Below are positions 53,756 through 61,326 of a stretch of DNA of 64,000 bases, piece by piece. The translations under genes were made by a program, and so were the position numbers. The stretch is from Kordiimonadaceae bacterium. Its GTDB lineage: Bacteria > Pseudomonadota > Alphaproteobacteria > Sphingomonadales > Emcibacteraceae. The first letter of the stretch is position 1. Each line of letters begins with the position of its first letter. The DNA lies in the NCBI GenBank assembly GCA_024236295.1, contig JACKKT010000007.1, positions 109,983 to 173,982 on the forward strand, written 5' to 3'. Below the pieces are notes generated by a model. The model was not told where the DNA came from and did not search any database. It saw nothing but the letters and a program-made list of their open reading frames with translations.

Positions 53756-55816
53756 TTGAATAATAAAACTGCCTGCATAATAAAGGGAACACTGTTTGTT
53801 TGTTTGTCGGCGGCCTGCGCCGAAGCGTCTGCTGCTGAAAATGAGGAAGCCACTTACGAAAATAGTGAAGTCGATAAAATTGTCGTTTATGGTCGCGCCG
53901 AACAGTTAATCGGCACCGCCACGTCCGCTTCCGAAGGAATTGTGGGCTATGATGATTTCACCACCAGGCCACTGCTTCGCGTTGGTGAACTGGTTGAGGT
54001 CATCCCCGGCATGGTCGCAACCCAACATAGTGGTACCGGCAAAGCCAACCAGTATTTTCTGCGTGGGTTTAACCTGGATCATGGCACCGACTTTTTTGCC
54101 AGTTTCGAAGGAATGCCAATCAACCTGCCGACCCATGGCCATGGGCAGGGGTATCTTGATCTCAATTTCATCATTCCGGAAGTTGTTGAAACGGTCACAT
54201 ACCGGAAAGGGCCATATTCCCCCGAAATCGGTGATTTTTCATCGGCAGGATCAACCAATTTTAAAATCTATGACCGGCTTGAGCGGAATTTCGCGGAAAT
54301 CGGCATTGGCGAGGATGGCTATTACCGCTTTGTCAGCGGCAACAGTTTTGATCTGGCCGGCGGTGATTTCCTTTTTGCCGCTGAAGGGCAATTGAATAAC
54401 GGCCCCTGGGTGCTTGATGATGACCTGCGTAAATATAACGCCCTTGCGAAATATACTCGTGATCACGGTGATCTGAAGGCGGAGGTGCTGGCAACCGCAT
54501 ATTATTCAAAATGGAATTCAACAGACCAAATCCCGCACCGTGCCGTATTAAGCGGCATGATTGATGAAATGGGCTATATTGATGATGATTTGGGTGGGGA
54601 GACAACCCGACTTTCTCTTTCCAGCAAAGTGACGACAGATAACCTTAAAGCACAGGTTTATGCCCAGTATTATGATTTTGATCTTTTTTCAAACTTTACC
54701 TATTTCCTGGATGATCCGGTCATGGGCGATGAATTTGAACAGGTGGATAATAGAAGCATCTGGGGCGGTAATTTATCCTATCAGGATCAGCTAAACATTG
54801 ATGATGTTGATGTTGAATGGGAAGTTGGCGGCTCGCTTCGTTATGACCGTATCGGTGAAGTCGGCCTTTATAAAACGGCGTCCCGCATCCGTCATCAGAC
54901 CGTCCGTAATGACCGCGTTGATGAACTGGCCCTTGGCGCTTATGGCAACCTGACCGCATTTCTGAATGATGATTTCCGGGTAAGCGGCGGGTTTCGAGTT
55001 GACCGTTACAGTTATGATGTGACGGCACAACGACCGGAAAATTCTGGCAGCAGCAATGACGGGGTATTAAGCCCGAAATTTTCGGCGGCTTACAGACTGA
55101 CGGACGCGGCGGAAATTTATGCCAATTACGGTCACGGCTTTCATTCAAATGATGTGCGCGGTGCCGCCATCAGCGTTGACCCGGTCAGTGGCGACCCGGT
55201 CACTGCGGCGCCACTGATTGCCAAAAGCAAGGGTGCGGAATTCGGTGTCCGGCTTGAGCCAATGGAAACGGTCAATTTCACGGTGGCCGGGTTCTGGCTT
55301 GATGTGTCCTCGGAACTGGTTTTTGTCGGGGATGCCGGCGGGACGGAAGCCAATGACGGCAGCCGCCGTTACGGGGTTGAATTTTCCGGCTTCTGGCAGG
55401 CAACAGACTGGCTCGCCTTCGATATGACAGCGGCCTCCACCGATGCCAAATTTAAACTGCCCGCGGATTTCCATATTCCCGGCTCGGTCGGGGGGGTTAT
55501 GGGCGGCGGGGCAACGCTCACCCTTGATAACGGTATAACAAGCAGCTTAAGGGTGCGTCATTTCGGCAGTGCCCCATTGATCGAGGATAACAGCCAGCGT
55601 TCAAAACCGCTGACCTTGGTTAATTTCGGTGTTGGTTATGAATTCGACGCCTATAAAATTGATCTGGATATTTTCAACCTGTTCAATTCAAAGGCGCGGG
55701 ATATTTCATACTTCTACGAATCCCAGCTGCAGGGGGAGGCAGGCCCGGTTGCCGATCTTCATTATCACCCGGTCGAGCCATTCACTGTTCGATTGAGTTT
55801 CAGGATTTCCTATTAG
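53756..55816 (+). CDS. TonB-dependent outer-membrane receptor
   Basis: 686 residues from TTG 53756. Signal peptide (FVCLSAACAEASA), a plug domain with YFLRGFNLDHGTDFFASFEGM and YRKGPYSPEIGDFSSAGS, then a beta-barrel ending in the aromatic-terminal SFRISY. No clear TonB-box spacer was checked. Substrate unknown: no iron-, B12- or sugar-specific neighbour. The interior uses more GC-rich codons than the surrounding genes. Its last 56 bases are repeated at 56623-56678, marking a rearrangement (see findings). Confidence 0.93.
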   Translation: MNNKTACIIKGTLFVCLSAACAEASAAENEEATYENSEVDKIVVYGRAEQLIGTATSASEGIVGYDDFTTRPLLRVGELVEVIPGMVATQHSGTGKANQYFLRGFNLDHGTDFFASFEGMPINLPTHGHGQGYLDLNFIIPEVVETVTYRKGPYSPEIGDFSSAGSTNFKIYDRLERNFAEIGIGEDGYYRFVSGNSFDLAGGDFLFAAEGQLNNGPWVLDDDLRKYNALAKYTRDHGDLKAEVLATAYYSKWNSTDQIPHRAVLSGMIDEMGYIDDDLGGETTRLSLSSKVTTDNLKAQVYAQYYDFDLFSNFTYFLDDPVMGDEFEQVDNRSIWGGNLSYQDQLNIDDVDVEWEVGGSLRYDRIGEVGLYKTASRIRHQTVRNDRVDELALGAYGNLTAFLNDDFRVSGGFRVDRYSYDVTAQRPENSGSSNDGVLSPKFSAAYRLTDAAEIYANYGHGFHSNDVRGAAISVDPVSGDPVTAAPLIAKSKGAEFGVRLEPMETVNFTVAGFWLDVSSELVFVGDAGGTEANDGSRRYGVEFSGFWQATDWLAFDMTAASTDAKFKLPADFHIPGSVGGVMGGGATLTLDNGITSSLRVRHFGSAPLIEDNSQRSKPLTLVNFGVGYEFDAYKIDLDIFNLFNSKARDISYFYESQLQGEAGPVADLHYHPVEPFTVRLSFRISY

Positions 55817-55826
55817 GCTAATTTCG
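55771..55826 (+). repeat. Direct repeat A: TonB-receptor 3' end
   Basis: Intact receptor end. Matches 56623-56678 at about 47 of 56 positions, same orientation, constant offset of 852 bases and no gaps. Confidence 0.8.
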
Positions 55827-55843
55827 GGTGCCCTATTCTGTCA

Positions 55844-55861
55844 TACCCGCGCAAGCGGGTA
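55844..55861. repeat. REP-like palindrome, copy 1
   Basis: Core TACCCGCGCAAGCGGGTA within CTGTCATACCCGCGCAAGCG. Related palindromes lie at 59720-59737 and 61359-61376. The motif belongs to a dispersed repeat style common in alphaproteobacteria. Confidence 0.7.
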
Positions 55862-55967
55862 TCCAGTGATCAGGCGAGCATAAGGTCACCTGATCAACTT
55901 ACACTGACCCCATTGATTCTGTCCCAGAATTCCATCCGAGGAGTTTCGCTAGACATTTATAATTTCT

Positions 55968-56354
55968 TTAAAAACTTTGGAGCAGGTTATACGTATAGAC
56001 GGTCTGCACTGCTACAATGAGTGTAATTACTTCTAATAGGTAAGATTTAGGGCGACCAAGAAAACGTCGTTTGATATAAATGGCGTATAAGATAGAAACG
56101 ATCATACCTGAGAAAAATTTGAAACCGTACAGATACGCGAAAGCCATTAATATCCTTTTAATTTTGAATTCATCAGCTATAGCACCCGTAATTATGAAAT
56201 CGTTTCCGTATCGGTCTGATAAAGTGACAATAAATTCGATCGGAATCATCACTAATAATGTTACTAAGATCACAACAAATGCAGCTAAAGAAAGTATTGT
56301 GAAAATCGCAGAAATTATAGATTGTAACTTATCCATTTTTTTAGTCATGATCAT
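55968..56354 (-). CDS. Small multi-spanning hypothetical membrane protein
   Basis: 128 residues with three hydrophobic stretches (about 14-40, 62-88 and 104-122). No recognised domain. Lies inside the segment bounded by repeats A and B, so it probably arrived with the insertion. Low-complexity, Ile-rich composition and no clear partner. I cannot assign a function; it may be a decayed remnant. Confidence 0.5.
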   Translation of the reverse strand: MIMTKKMDKLQSIISAIFTILSLAAFVVILVTLLVMIPIEFIVTLSDRYGNDFIITGAIADEFKIKRILMAFAYLYGFKFFSGMIVSILYAIYIKRRFLGRPKSYLLEVITLIVAVQTVYTYNLLQSF

Positions 56355-56458
56355 CAGTTCATTTTCTGCCTTTAACCCATATTTTTCTGTTTTTTTTACA
56401 ATTCAGCCGATTGTCCATTTTATTATTTGTCATTTAACCCTCTATTATTTTATTGTTC

Positions 56459-56692
56459 TCAATTAAATAGAAAAAAATCTTTTTTTTCAGCCATGTTTAT
56501 TAAATATTCTTGTTCTTCCGCATTAAAACGATCCAGATTACTCACGTATATTTGGTTTTCACATGTCAATGGTCGTCCATATGAGTGAGGAATAATAAAC
56601 GTTGGATAATTTATTAATACTCGGTCGAGCCATTCACCGTTCGGGTGAGCTTCAGGATATCCTATTAATTTATTTTCGTATCCCCAGCACAT
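56459..56692 (-). pseudogene. Chimeric ORF: truncated gene fused to antisense receptor remnant
   Basis: 77-residue frame. Its first 20 or so codons are antisense to repeat B (the TonB-receptor 3' remnant), while the rest (YPTFIIPHSYGRP onward, ending KKDFFLFN) reads like the C-terminal end of another protein. That join coincides with the repeat boundary at about 56623, so I read this as the 3' end of a gene cut by the rearrangement, not a native gene. No function assigned. Confidence 0.45.
56623..56678 (+). repeat. Direct repeat B: remnant of the TonB-receptor 3' end
   Basis: In frame it still encodes VEPFTVRVSFRISY and a stop, the same C-terminus as the intact receptor (VEPFTVRLSFRISY). Everything upstream of this end is missing, so it is a remnant of a second copy or of the original 3' end. 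Confidence 0.8.
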
Positions 56693-57023
56693 CGATGTTA
56701 TACATGTCCCAGACGGCGGTCCCTTTTAACTGGCCGCCGTCAAGCCGGGCGATCATGTTAAGGGTGGCTGACATGCCCGCTTCCGGCACATACATGGGGC
56801 CGGTCAGTTTCAGCTCCCCATTCTTATAGCTTCCCGCCAAAGTATCGGACCCGATCATGGCGGTCGCCACTTCGCCACTTACCGATACGGACATGCTGAC
56901 CATGGTTGCGCCTTCCGCCGCTGTCATTGACACGTTCCAGTTGCCATCTACATCCGCGGCAAAGGCGTGTGAAACCATCAGTCCGGCGCTCAGCAATATT
57001 GAAATTACCCAGGTTTTCATCAT
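56670..57023 (-). CDS. Small secreted beta-rich protein
   Basis: 117 residues. Signal peptide 1-22 (LLSAGLMVSHAFA), then alternating beta strands with WNVSMTAAEGATMVSMSVSV and LAGSYKNGELKLTGPM, a lipocalin-like or beta-barrel appearance. Similar short proteins in alphaproteobacteria are uncharacterised. Ends at the stop that overlaps repeat B. Downstream of 57036-58085 by 12 bases, so perhaps the last gene of that accessory transcript. Confidence 0.7.
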   Translation of the reverse strand: MMKTWVISILLSAGLMVSHAFAADVDGNWNVSMTAAEGATMVSMSVSVSGEVATAMIGSDTLAGSYKNGELKLTGPMYVPEAGMSATLNMIARLDGGQLKGTAVWDMYNIDVLGIRK

Positions 57024-57035
57024 TCTCTCCCAATT

Positions 57036-58085
57036 TTATTTTGCCAAATTAATTTCAATAGTTTCTTTCGGCCCGATGTAACAAGCCTCTTCATATCTTT
57101 CTGCATCAGGAAAATGTAAAACAACCACCGTATAGGAACGTGTTTTCCTGATATAAATGTAAAATTCACCTTTGAAATATACAAAATTTATCTCATGAAA
57201 ATCAGAAGGAACAATGTCTTTAGGTGTATTTGCAACAATTTCATCTAAAAGTGAACTCTCACCAAGATTAGGATATTGCTGCTTGTTCTGTTCAAACTCT
57301 TCTCTCAATCTTTCAACTTCTTCATTGGACAGGAAGAAGTTTTTAATTTTCAAATATGATCGTCTTTTGCTAATTATGCCATCAGAATTAAAATCACAAT
57401 TTCTGCATTTTGCCTTTTCCTCTAGAAGATACTTTTTTGCCTCATCTGGCGCATATTGATTTTCTAAATATGTTTTGAAAACCTCAATTTCATCTTCACG
57501 TTTTCTAATAGAACTATAATAGTTAACAGCGTCCATAAACATTTGATAAGTCTCATTAGTTTCTTTCGCAGCGCCATAATTTCTTAAACCATTTTTAACA
57601 TCCATTGCTAGAACTCCGCCAACTCTTTTCCCTTGAAAAGGAAGATAAAATCCTACAAAACTATGCCCTGCCCCATATACAAAATTACGTGAATAAAAGG
57701 GAAATTTGAAATTATCTAATCTAACAAAAAGGAAGGGAATGCCATCATTAAAAATAGGAGCGTATGTCCAATGCATATCTTCATTTCTACCTAAATCAAT
57801 TCCACCAACTGCAGATTCGCCACTTGTCCATTGAACAAAGCGATCACTTTTATAATATTCATCCATTCTGTCAGGGGCAAATTCCTCATAGTCAGAGAGT
57901 AGCCTATTGCATAATTTTTCTTTTCCCGGCTGGACATAGCCAAGTTCATAATGTTCTGTAGAAGGATATGCCAACTTTGATACTTTGGGCTGCTCCACAT
58001 CCTGTCCCGCATCCTGCCCGTTTGCCACAAACCCGGATAGCAGAAAACAACCCGCCACAAATAGTATTTTGCCTGATTTCATCAT
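57036..58085 (-). CDS. Hypothetical exported protein with EF-hand-like loop
   Basis: 349 residues. Signal peptide 1-24 (FVAGCFLLSGFVANG), then a soluble region with a Cys near 58 (EKLCNRLLSDYEEF), a pair of close Cys before an EF-hand-like loop (CRNCDFNSDGIISKRR near 230) and a C-terminal beta segment. I do not recognise the family. One of a series of minus-strand envelope proteins downstream of lipoprotein copy 2. Calcium binding is only suggested by the single loop. Confidence 0.65.
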   Translation of the reverse strand: MMKSGKILFVAGCFLLSGFVANGQDAGQDVEQPKVSKLAYPSTEHYELGYVQPGKEKLCNRLLSDYEEFAPDRMDEYYKSDRFVQWTSGESAVGGIDLGRNEDMHWTYAPIFNDGIPFLFVRLDNFKFPFYSRNFVYGAGHSFVGFYLPFQGKRVGGVLAMDVKNGLRNYGAAKETNETYQMFMDAVNYYSSIRKREDEIEVFKTYLENQYAPDEAKKYLLEEKAKCRNCDFNSDGIISKRRSYLKIKNFFLSNEEVERLREEFEQNKQQYPNLGESSLLDEIVANTPKDIVPSDFHEINFVYFKGEFYIYIRKTRSYTVVVLHFPDAERYEEACYIGPKETIEINLAK

Positions 58086-58141
58086 GTGGTGTCCCTCACT
58101 GTAAATGAGAAATTATCATTAGAAGATCGCAATGAAACAAG

Positions 58142-59155
58142 TTAGCCATTACTCATTTCCCCCATAATCGTTTCAATTTTATTTAACGGTGCATTAAGAA
58201 CACACATTGGTACTTGCTTCGGATACTTATAAAGGTTCAAGAAAATCCCTTCTTGTTTTAATCCAGTTTTGTCATCATTAGAATTATTGTTTTCTTTCAA
58301 AACAACACCAAGGGTAACAGCAATTTTCCTCTCGCCGTATCGAACAACGAAAACATCGTTCTCCCGAGAATAATTAAACCGTTGATCTGTCGATCTTTTA
58401 GGTGCCCCCAAAGACAATGCAAAAAGCCGATTTAGAAATCCACCGCCAGCTCCTAACTCATTACGTTTCAGCAATCCATTTTCGTATCTATTTGGACTCG
58501 TAAACTTTACTATTCCACCTATATAATAATTGCTATTTAACCCAAATGGTTCATGCTGCTTGTCTTGTAATAACCCTATATCTTCTAATCTCTTTCCATC
58601 GAAACAAATAAATAAATCTTGCCTTTCGCCATCACCATCTTCGTTCATGTCATAAACTCTGAAACTTCTACTGCAAAAAGTGAGATATCCACCAAATTTC
58701 CCTATAAAATGAGGCATTTTTTGAAAACCTTGATTGTCAGGTAACTTATGATAATCATCAAAAACCACATGCCCGAAGTTATTCTGCATTATGTATGGCT
58801 CGACAACTTCCATATTGGTCCAGCTTTTGACGTCCCGCATAAATTCATCACACCATTCCGCCTGTTGATCCTGCTCCGACAGTGACCAGTCGGCCATTGA
58901 GATCATTTTTTTCATGACGGGCATGCGCCAGCTATCCGGGATAAAGGTCTGCTGGTATTTATCATACTGATTGATACGTTCCCGCACCTGTTCAATTTCA
59001 CGCTTTAGCTGATATTCTTCATTGGTTAACCCCGGATCAGATTTTTCTTCCTGCCCGTAAACAGAAAAAGAAGCCGTAAAAGCCACAACCGACAAAATAA
59101 GACCAAAATGTCTGACTTTAATTTCTTTTAAGGGATTATTTTCAAAATTGCCCAC
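58142..59155 (-). CDS. Hypothetical exported protein with Ca-binding-like loop
   Basis: 337 residues from the ATG at 59155; signal sequence around 14-34 (HFGLILSVVAFTASFSVYG). Coiled N-terminal part (REIEQVRERINQYDKYQQT) and a DMNEDGDGERQDL loop near 168-180 resembling an EF-hand or dockerin-type Ca loop. Middle segment FGGYLTFCSRSFRVYD and a final APLNKIETIMG. No family recognised. Follows lipoprotein copy 2 after 21 bases, presumably same transcript. Confidence 0.65.
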   Translation of the reverse strand: MGNFENNPLKEIKVRHFGLILSVVAFTASFSVYGQEEKSDPGLTNEEYQLKREIEQVRERINQYDKYQQTFIPDSWRMPVMKKMISMADWSLSEQDQQAEWCDEFMRDVKSWTNMEVVEPYIMQNNFGHVVFDDYHKLPDNQGFQKMPHFIGKFGGYLTFCSRSFRVYDMNEDGDGERQDLFICFDGKRLEDIGLLQDKQHEPFGLNSNYYIGGIVKFTSPNRYENGLLKRNELGAGGGFLNRLFALSLGAPKRSTDQRFNYSRENDVFVVRYGERKIAVTLGVVLKENNNSNDDKTGLKQEGIFLNLYKYPKQVPMCVLNAPLNKIETIMGEMSNG

Positions 59156-59176
59156 CTGTTATCGTCTCCTCTATTC

Positions 59177-59629
59177 CTACTTCCTGATTCCAAGGGACAT
59201 ATCCCTGTAGCGTGTCGCTTTCTTGCTATCTTTTTTAACCCCGATCCCTTCCTCATAAATCTTTGCCAGCAATTTCTGGGCTTCCGGGTGTCCCGGTTTT
59301 GGATTAGTGTCGGGCATACGCGTGACCATTCCGTATTTCTGGCCACCAACCGGCGGCATATACATCATTTTATCGTCACTTACCGGTTCCGCCGCTTTTT
59401 TAAGCCATTTTATGGCCGTGTCCATATCCATAGCCTTATAGGCGGCGAGGCCAAGTTGATATTGCATTTCTTTATCACCTTGTGATGCCATACATATTTT
59501 GTAATTATCCGTTCCTGCATATTTGCCGCAGTCCTGAAACCCCGCAGCACAACCGGAAAGTATAAGTAAGGGGATGACGAGAATAAGACCGGTCCGACAG
59601 AGTTTTATAATCCGGGAAAAAATAATCAA
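59177..59629 (-). CDS. Small Cys-rich TPR/Sel1-like lipoprotein (copy 2)
   Basis: 150 residues from TTG 59629, preceded by GGGGGG at Shine-Dalgarno distance. Lipobox LILSGC, conserved FQDCGKYAGTDNYKICMAS, then a helix pair QYQLGLAAYKAMDMDTAIKW and a longer C-terminal Sel1-like repeat (HPEAQKLLAKIYEEGIGVKKD). Together with copy 3 it is embedded in a duplicated 490-base block that includes its promoter. Proposed envelope lipoprotein; function unknown. Confidence 0.82.
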   Translation of the reverse strand: MIIFSRIIKLCRTGLILVIPLLILSGCAAGFQDCGKYAGTDNYKICMASQGDKEMQYQLGLAAYKAMDMDTAIKWLKKAAEPVSDDKMMYMPPVGGQKYGMVTRMPDTNPKPGHPEAQKLLAKIYEEGIGVKKDSKKATRYRDMSLGIRK

Positions 59630-59659
59630 TCGCCCCCCAATGAAAATTCGTAAAATTTA

Positions 59660-59688
59660 AGCCTAATGAATAAATGTGGCAAAATCAA
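59660..59688 (-). promoter_or_regulatory. Promoter of the lipoprotein module, copy 2
   Basis: Minus strand TTGATT (59683-59688), 17 bp, TAGGCT (59660-59665). Identical hexamers and spacing to the other two module promoters; leads to the TTG start at 59629 about 30 bases downstream. Confidence 0.6.
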
Positions 59689-59719
59689 TTTTTACATTTC
59701 CTGCCACTCACTTACGTAA

Positions 59720-59737
59720 TACCCGCGCAGGCGGGTA
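59720..59737. repeat. REP-like palindrome, copy 2
   Basis: Core TACCCGCGCAGGCGGGTA. A companion hairpin CCTGCTTTCGCAGG follows at about 59780-59793, giving a two-ended element of about 85 bases that looks like a non-autonomous MITE or REP pair. Confidence 0.7.
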
Positions 59738-59880
59738 TCCATTAATCAGGCGATCGGGGAATGGCGGGGTTAATGGCCCCCTGCTTTCGCAGGAGTGATG
59801 AAGAAAAGCCGTGTGACCCCCGTCATCAAAAGATGATTTATGGTGATCAGCTTATGTCAAAATGGAGTGTTGTGCAAATT

Positions 59881-60804
59881 TCAATTTTGTAGTAAAACTT
59901 CGTTTAATTTGAAAATATCAATATTTTCTGGACAACTCCCGCCACTCATTTGGCTATGAGCATAAACAATTGTATCTGGCGAATAACTATACCGAGCAGA
60001 CTCGGCAATAACATTCCCGCTATCCCTACTGACGACTTCGTTATATGATTTGCTTAATCTTCCATTCAGTACTTCAGTGGTTGTTCCGTACCTATATTCA
60101 TATTTTGATTTAATTTTATCAATTTTCTCAGTGGCAATACATATCCCCTTATACATGCCATCTTTTACTCTATTACCTTTTTCACGCCCCTGAAAATAGA
60201 TATTCATCCATTCATTAAATAGCTCACAACGGAGATCATCTTCTGAGTTCACAACATAAAATCTGTATAAACCAGGCTCATTAGCAAAGCCTGAATAACG
60301 AAATGATTTTCTGTAGTCATTCCCTATTCTTAAATCTTTCTCTACTGATGCCACTCGTTCTTTAAATACATCTTCAACTAATTCTGTCTCCACATAATCA
60401 TATCCATAATATAGCAAGCCATCTTGACAGGACAAATCACAACCAATTTCACTGGATGCATCAAAATATCCATCTATATTTTCAGCAGTTTCGTAAATAT
60501 GAAAACCGGCATTATTAGTTTTACAAAAATCGGCAAACCACATACCGGGTTTCATCAAGTCATTTGCCAAAAATACTATAATCATTATTGGCACCAAAAG
60601 TGAAAGAAACCATTTTTGAAAAAAATAACGTGTAACAACGAAAGAAAAGATAAGTGTAAGAATAACCATAAAACTATAAATAAATGGAATAGTGTTTATC
60701 AGAAGTTTGATTAGTAATGACATTACCAATACATAAGCAATTATTCTTACGGGTAGATTTCTCTCTTTTAAATTTAGCTTTTTTATAGTGCTTACAATCA
60801 TCAC
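59881..60804 (-). CDS. Hypothetical inner-membrane protein with periplasmic Cys domain (module protein, copy 2)
   Basis: 307 residues. Three hydrophobic stretches in the first 90 residues (about 20-40, 42-60 and 68-86), then a soluble domain with Cys at FCKTNNAGFHIYE, CDLSCQDG, RCELFNEW and KGICIATEKI. Resembles the protein at 347-1207 in order of motifs (YRF segment, EGLC/KGIC, SKY). No known family. It starts one base after lipoprotein copy 3 ends, so the pair is one transcript. Confidence 0.72.
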   Translation of the reverse strand: MMIVSTIKKLNLKERNLPVRIIAYVLVMSLLIKLLINTIPFIYSFMVILTLIFSFVVTRYFFQKWFLSLLVPIMIIVFLANDLMKPGMWFADFCKTNNAGFHIYETAENIDGYFDASSEIGCDLSCQDGLLYYGYDYVETELVEDVFKERVASVEKDLRIGNDYRKSFRYSGFANEPGLYRFYVVNSEDDLRCELFNEWMNIYFQGREKGNRVKDGMYKGICIATEKIDKIKSKYEYRYGTTTEVLNGRLSKSYNEVVSRDSGNVIAESARYSYSPDTIVYAHSQMSGGSCPENIDIFKLNEVLLQN

Positions 60805-61266
60805 TCAGCTATCGTTCCTTCGTCTTATCTTTGAAAGTTCGTTATATAACTCAACTTTCTTCAGGTCTTTCTCCACCACAGATCCTTCAAAATAAAGCTT
60901 TGCCAGCAGAATTTGAGCATCCCTGTAACCAGGATAGGCGTCATCAATATTACGAAACATCAATGGCCTATTTATCTCATTCCCAACCATCGGATTTCTA
61001 AAATATTCAATAGGTGCATTTGGCTGTGCCGCTTTTTTAAGCCATTTTATGGCCGTGTCCATATCCATAGCCTTATAGGCAGCAACGCCAAGTTGGTACT
61101 GCGCTTCCTGTTCCCCTTTTGAGGCAAGGCATTCTGTATATCTGGCTGTTCCTGCATATTGGCTGCAATCCTGAAACTCTGAAGCACAACCGGAAAGTAT
61201 AAGTAAGGGGATGACGAGAATAAGGCCAGTCCGACAAAGATTTAAAGTCTGGGAAAAAATAATCAA
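60805..61266 (-). CDS. Small Cys-rich TPR/Sel1-like lipoprotein (copy 3, mosaic)
   Basis: 153 residues from TTG 61266 (a longer in-frame start at 61326 would read through the promoter). Lipobox LILSGC, then FQDCSQYAGTARYTECLAS and a helix pair QYQLGVAAYKAMDMDTAIKW, with a divergent tail ending KIRRRNDS. The N-terminus and the AYKAMDMDTAIKW half match copy 2, but the middle (RYTECLAS, EQEAQYQLG) matches copy 1, indicating recombination between copies. Confidence 0.82.
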   Translation of the reverse strand: MIIFSQTLNLCRTGLILVIPLLILSGCASEFQDCSQYAGTARYTECLASKGEQEAQYQLGVAAYKAMDMDTAIKWLKKAAQPNAPIEYFRNPMVGNEINRPLMFRNIDDAYPGYRDAQILLAKLYFEGSVVEKDLKKVELYNELSKIRRRNDS

Positions 61267-61297
61267 TCGCGCCCCCAATGAAAATTCGTAAAATTTA

Positions 61298-61326
61298 AGC
61301 CTAATGAATAAATGTGGCAAAATCAA
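61298..61326 (-). promoter_or_regulatory. Promoter of the lipoprotein module, copy 3
   Basis: Minus strand TTGATT (61321-61326), 17 bp, TAGGCT (61298-61303); same layout as at 1684-1712 and 59660-59688. Confidence 0.6.

Larger units (their letters stand above)
59395..59885. repeat. Segmental duplication, left copy
   Basis: Covers the 5' two thirds of lipoprotein copy 2, its promoter, the palindromes and the stop region of gene 59881-60804. Matches 61033-61523 at a constant offset of 1638 bases, with no gap from 59641 to 59885. Identity drops inside the lipoprotein coding region (see mosaic finding). Confidence 0.85.

Noticed and set aside
59638..59885. CRISPR-like or phage attachment repeats
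   Set aside because: Only two long copies and short palindromes; no regular spacers, cas genes, integrase or tRNA target nearby.
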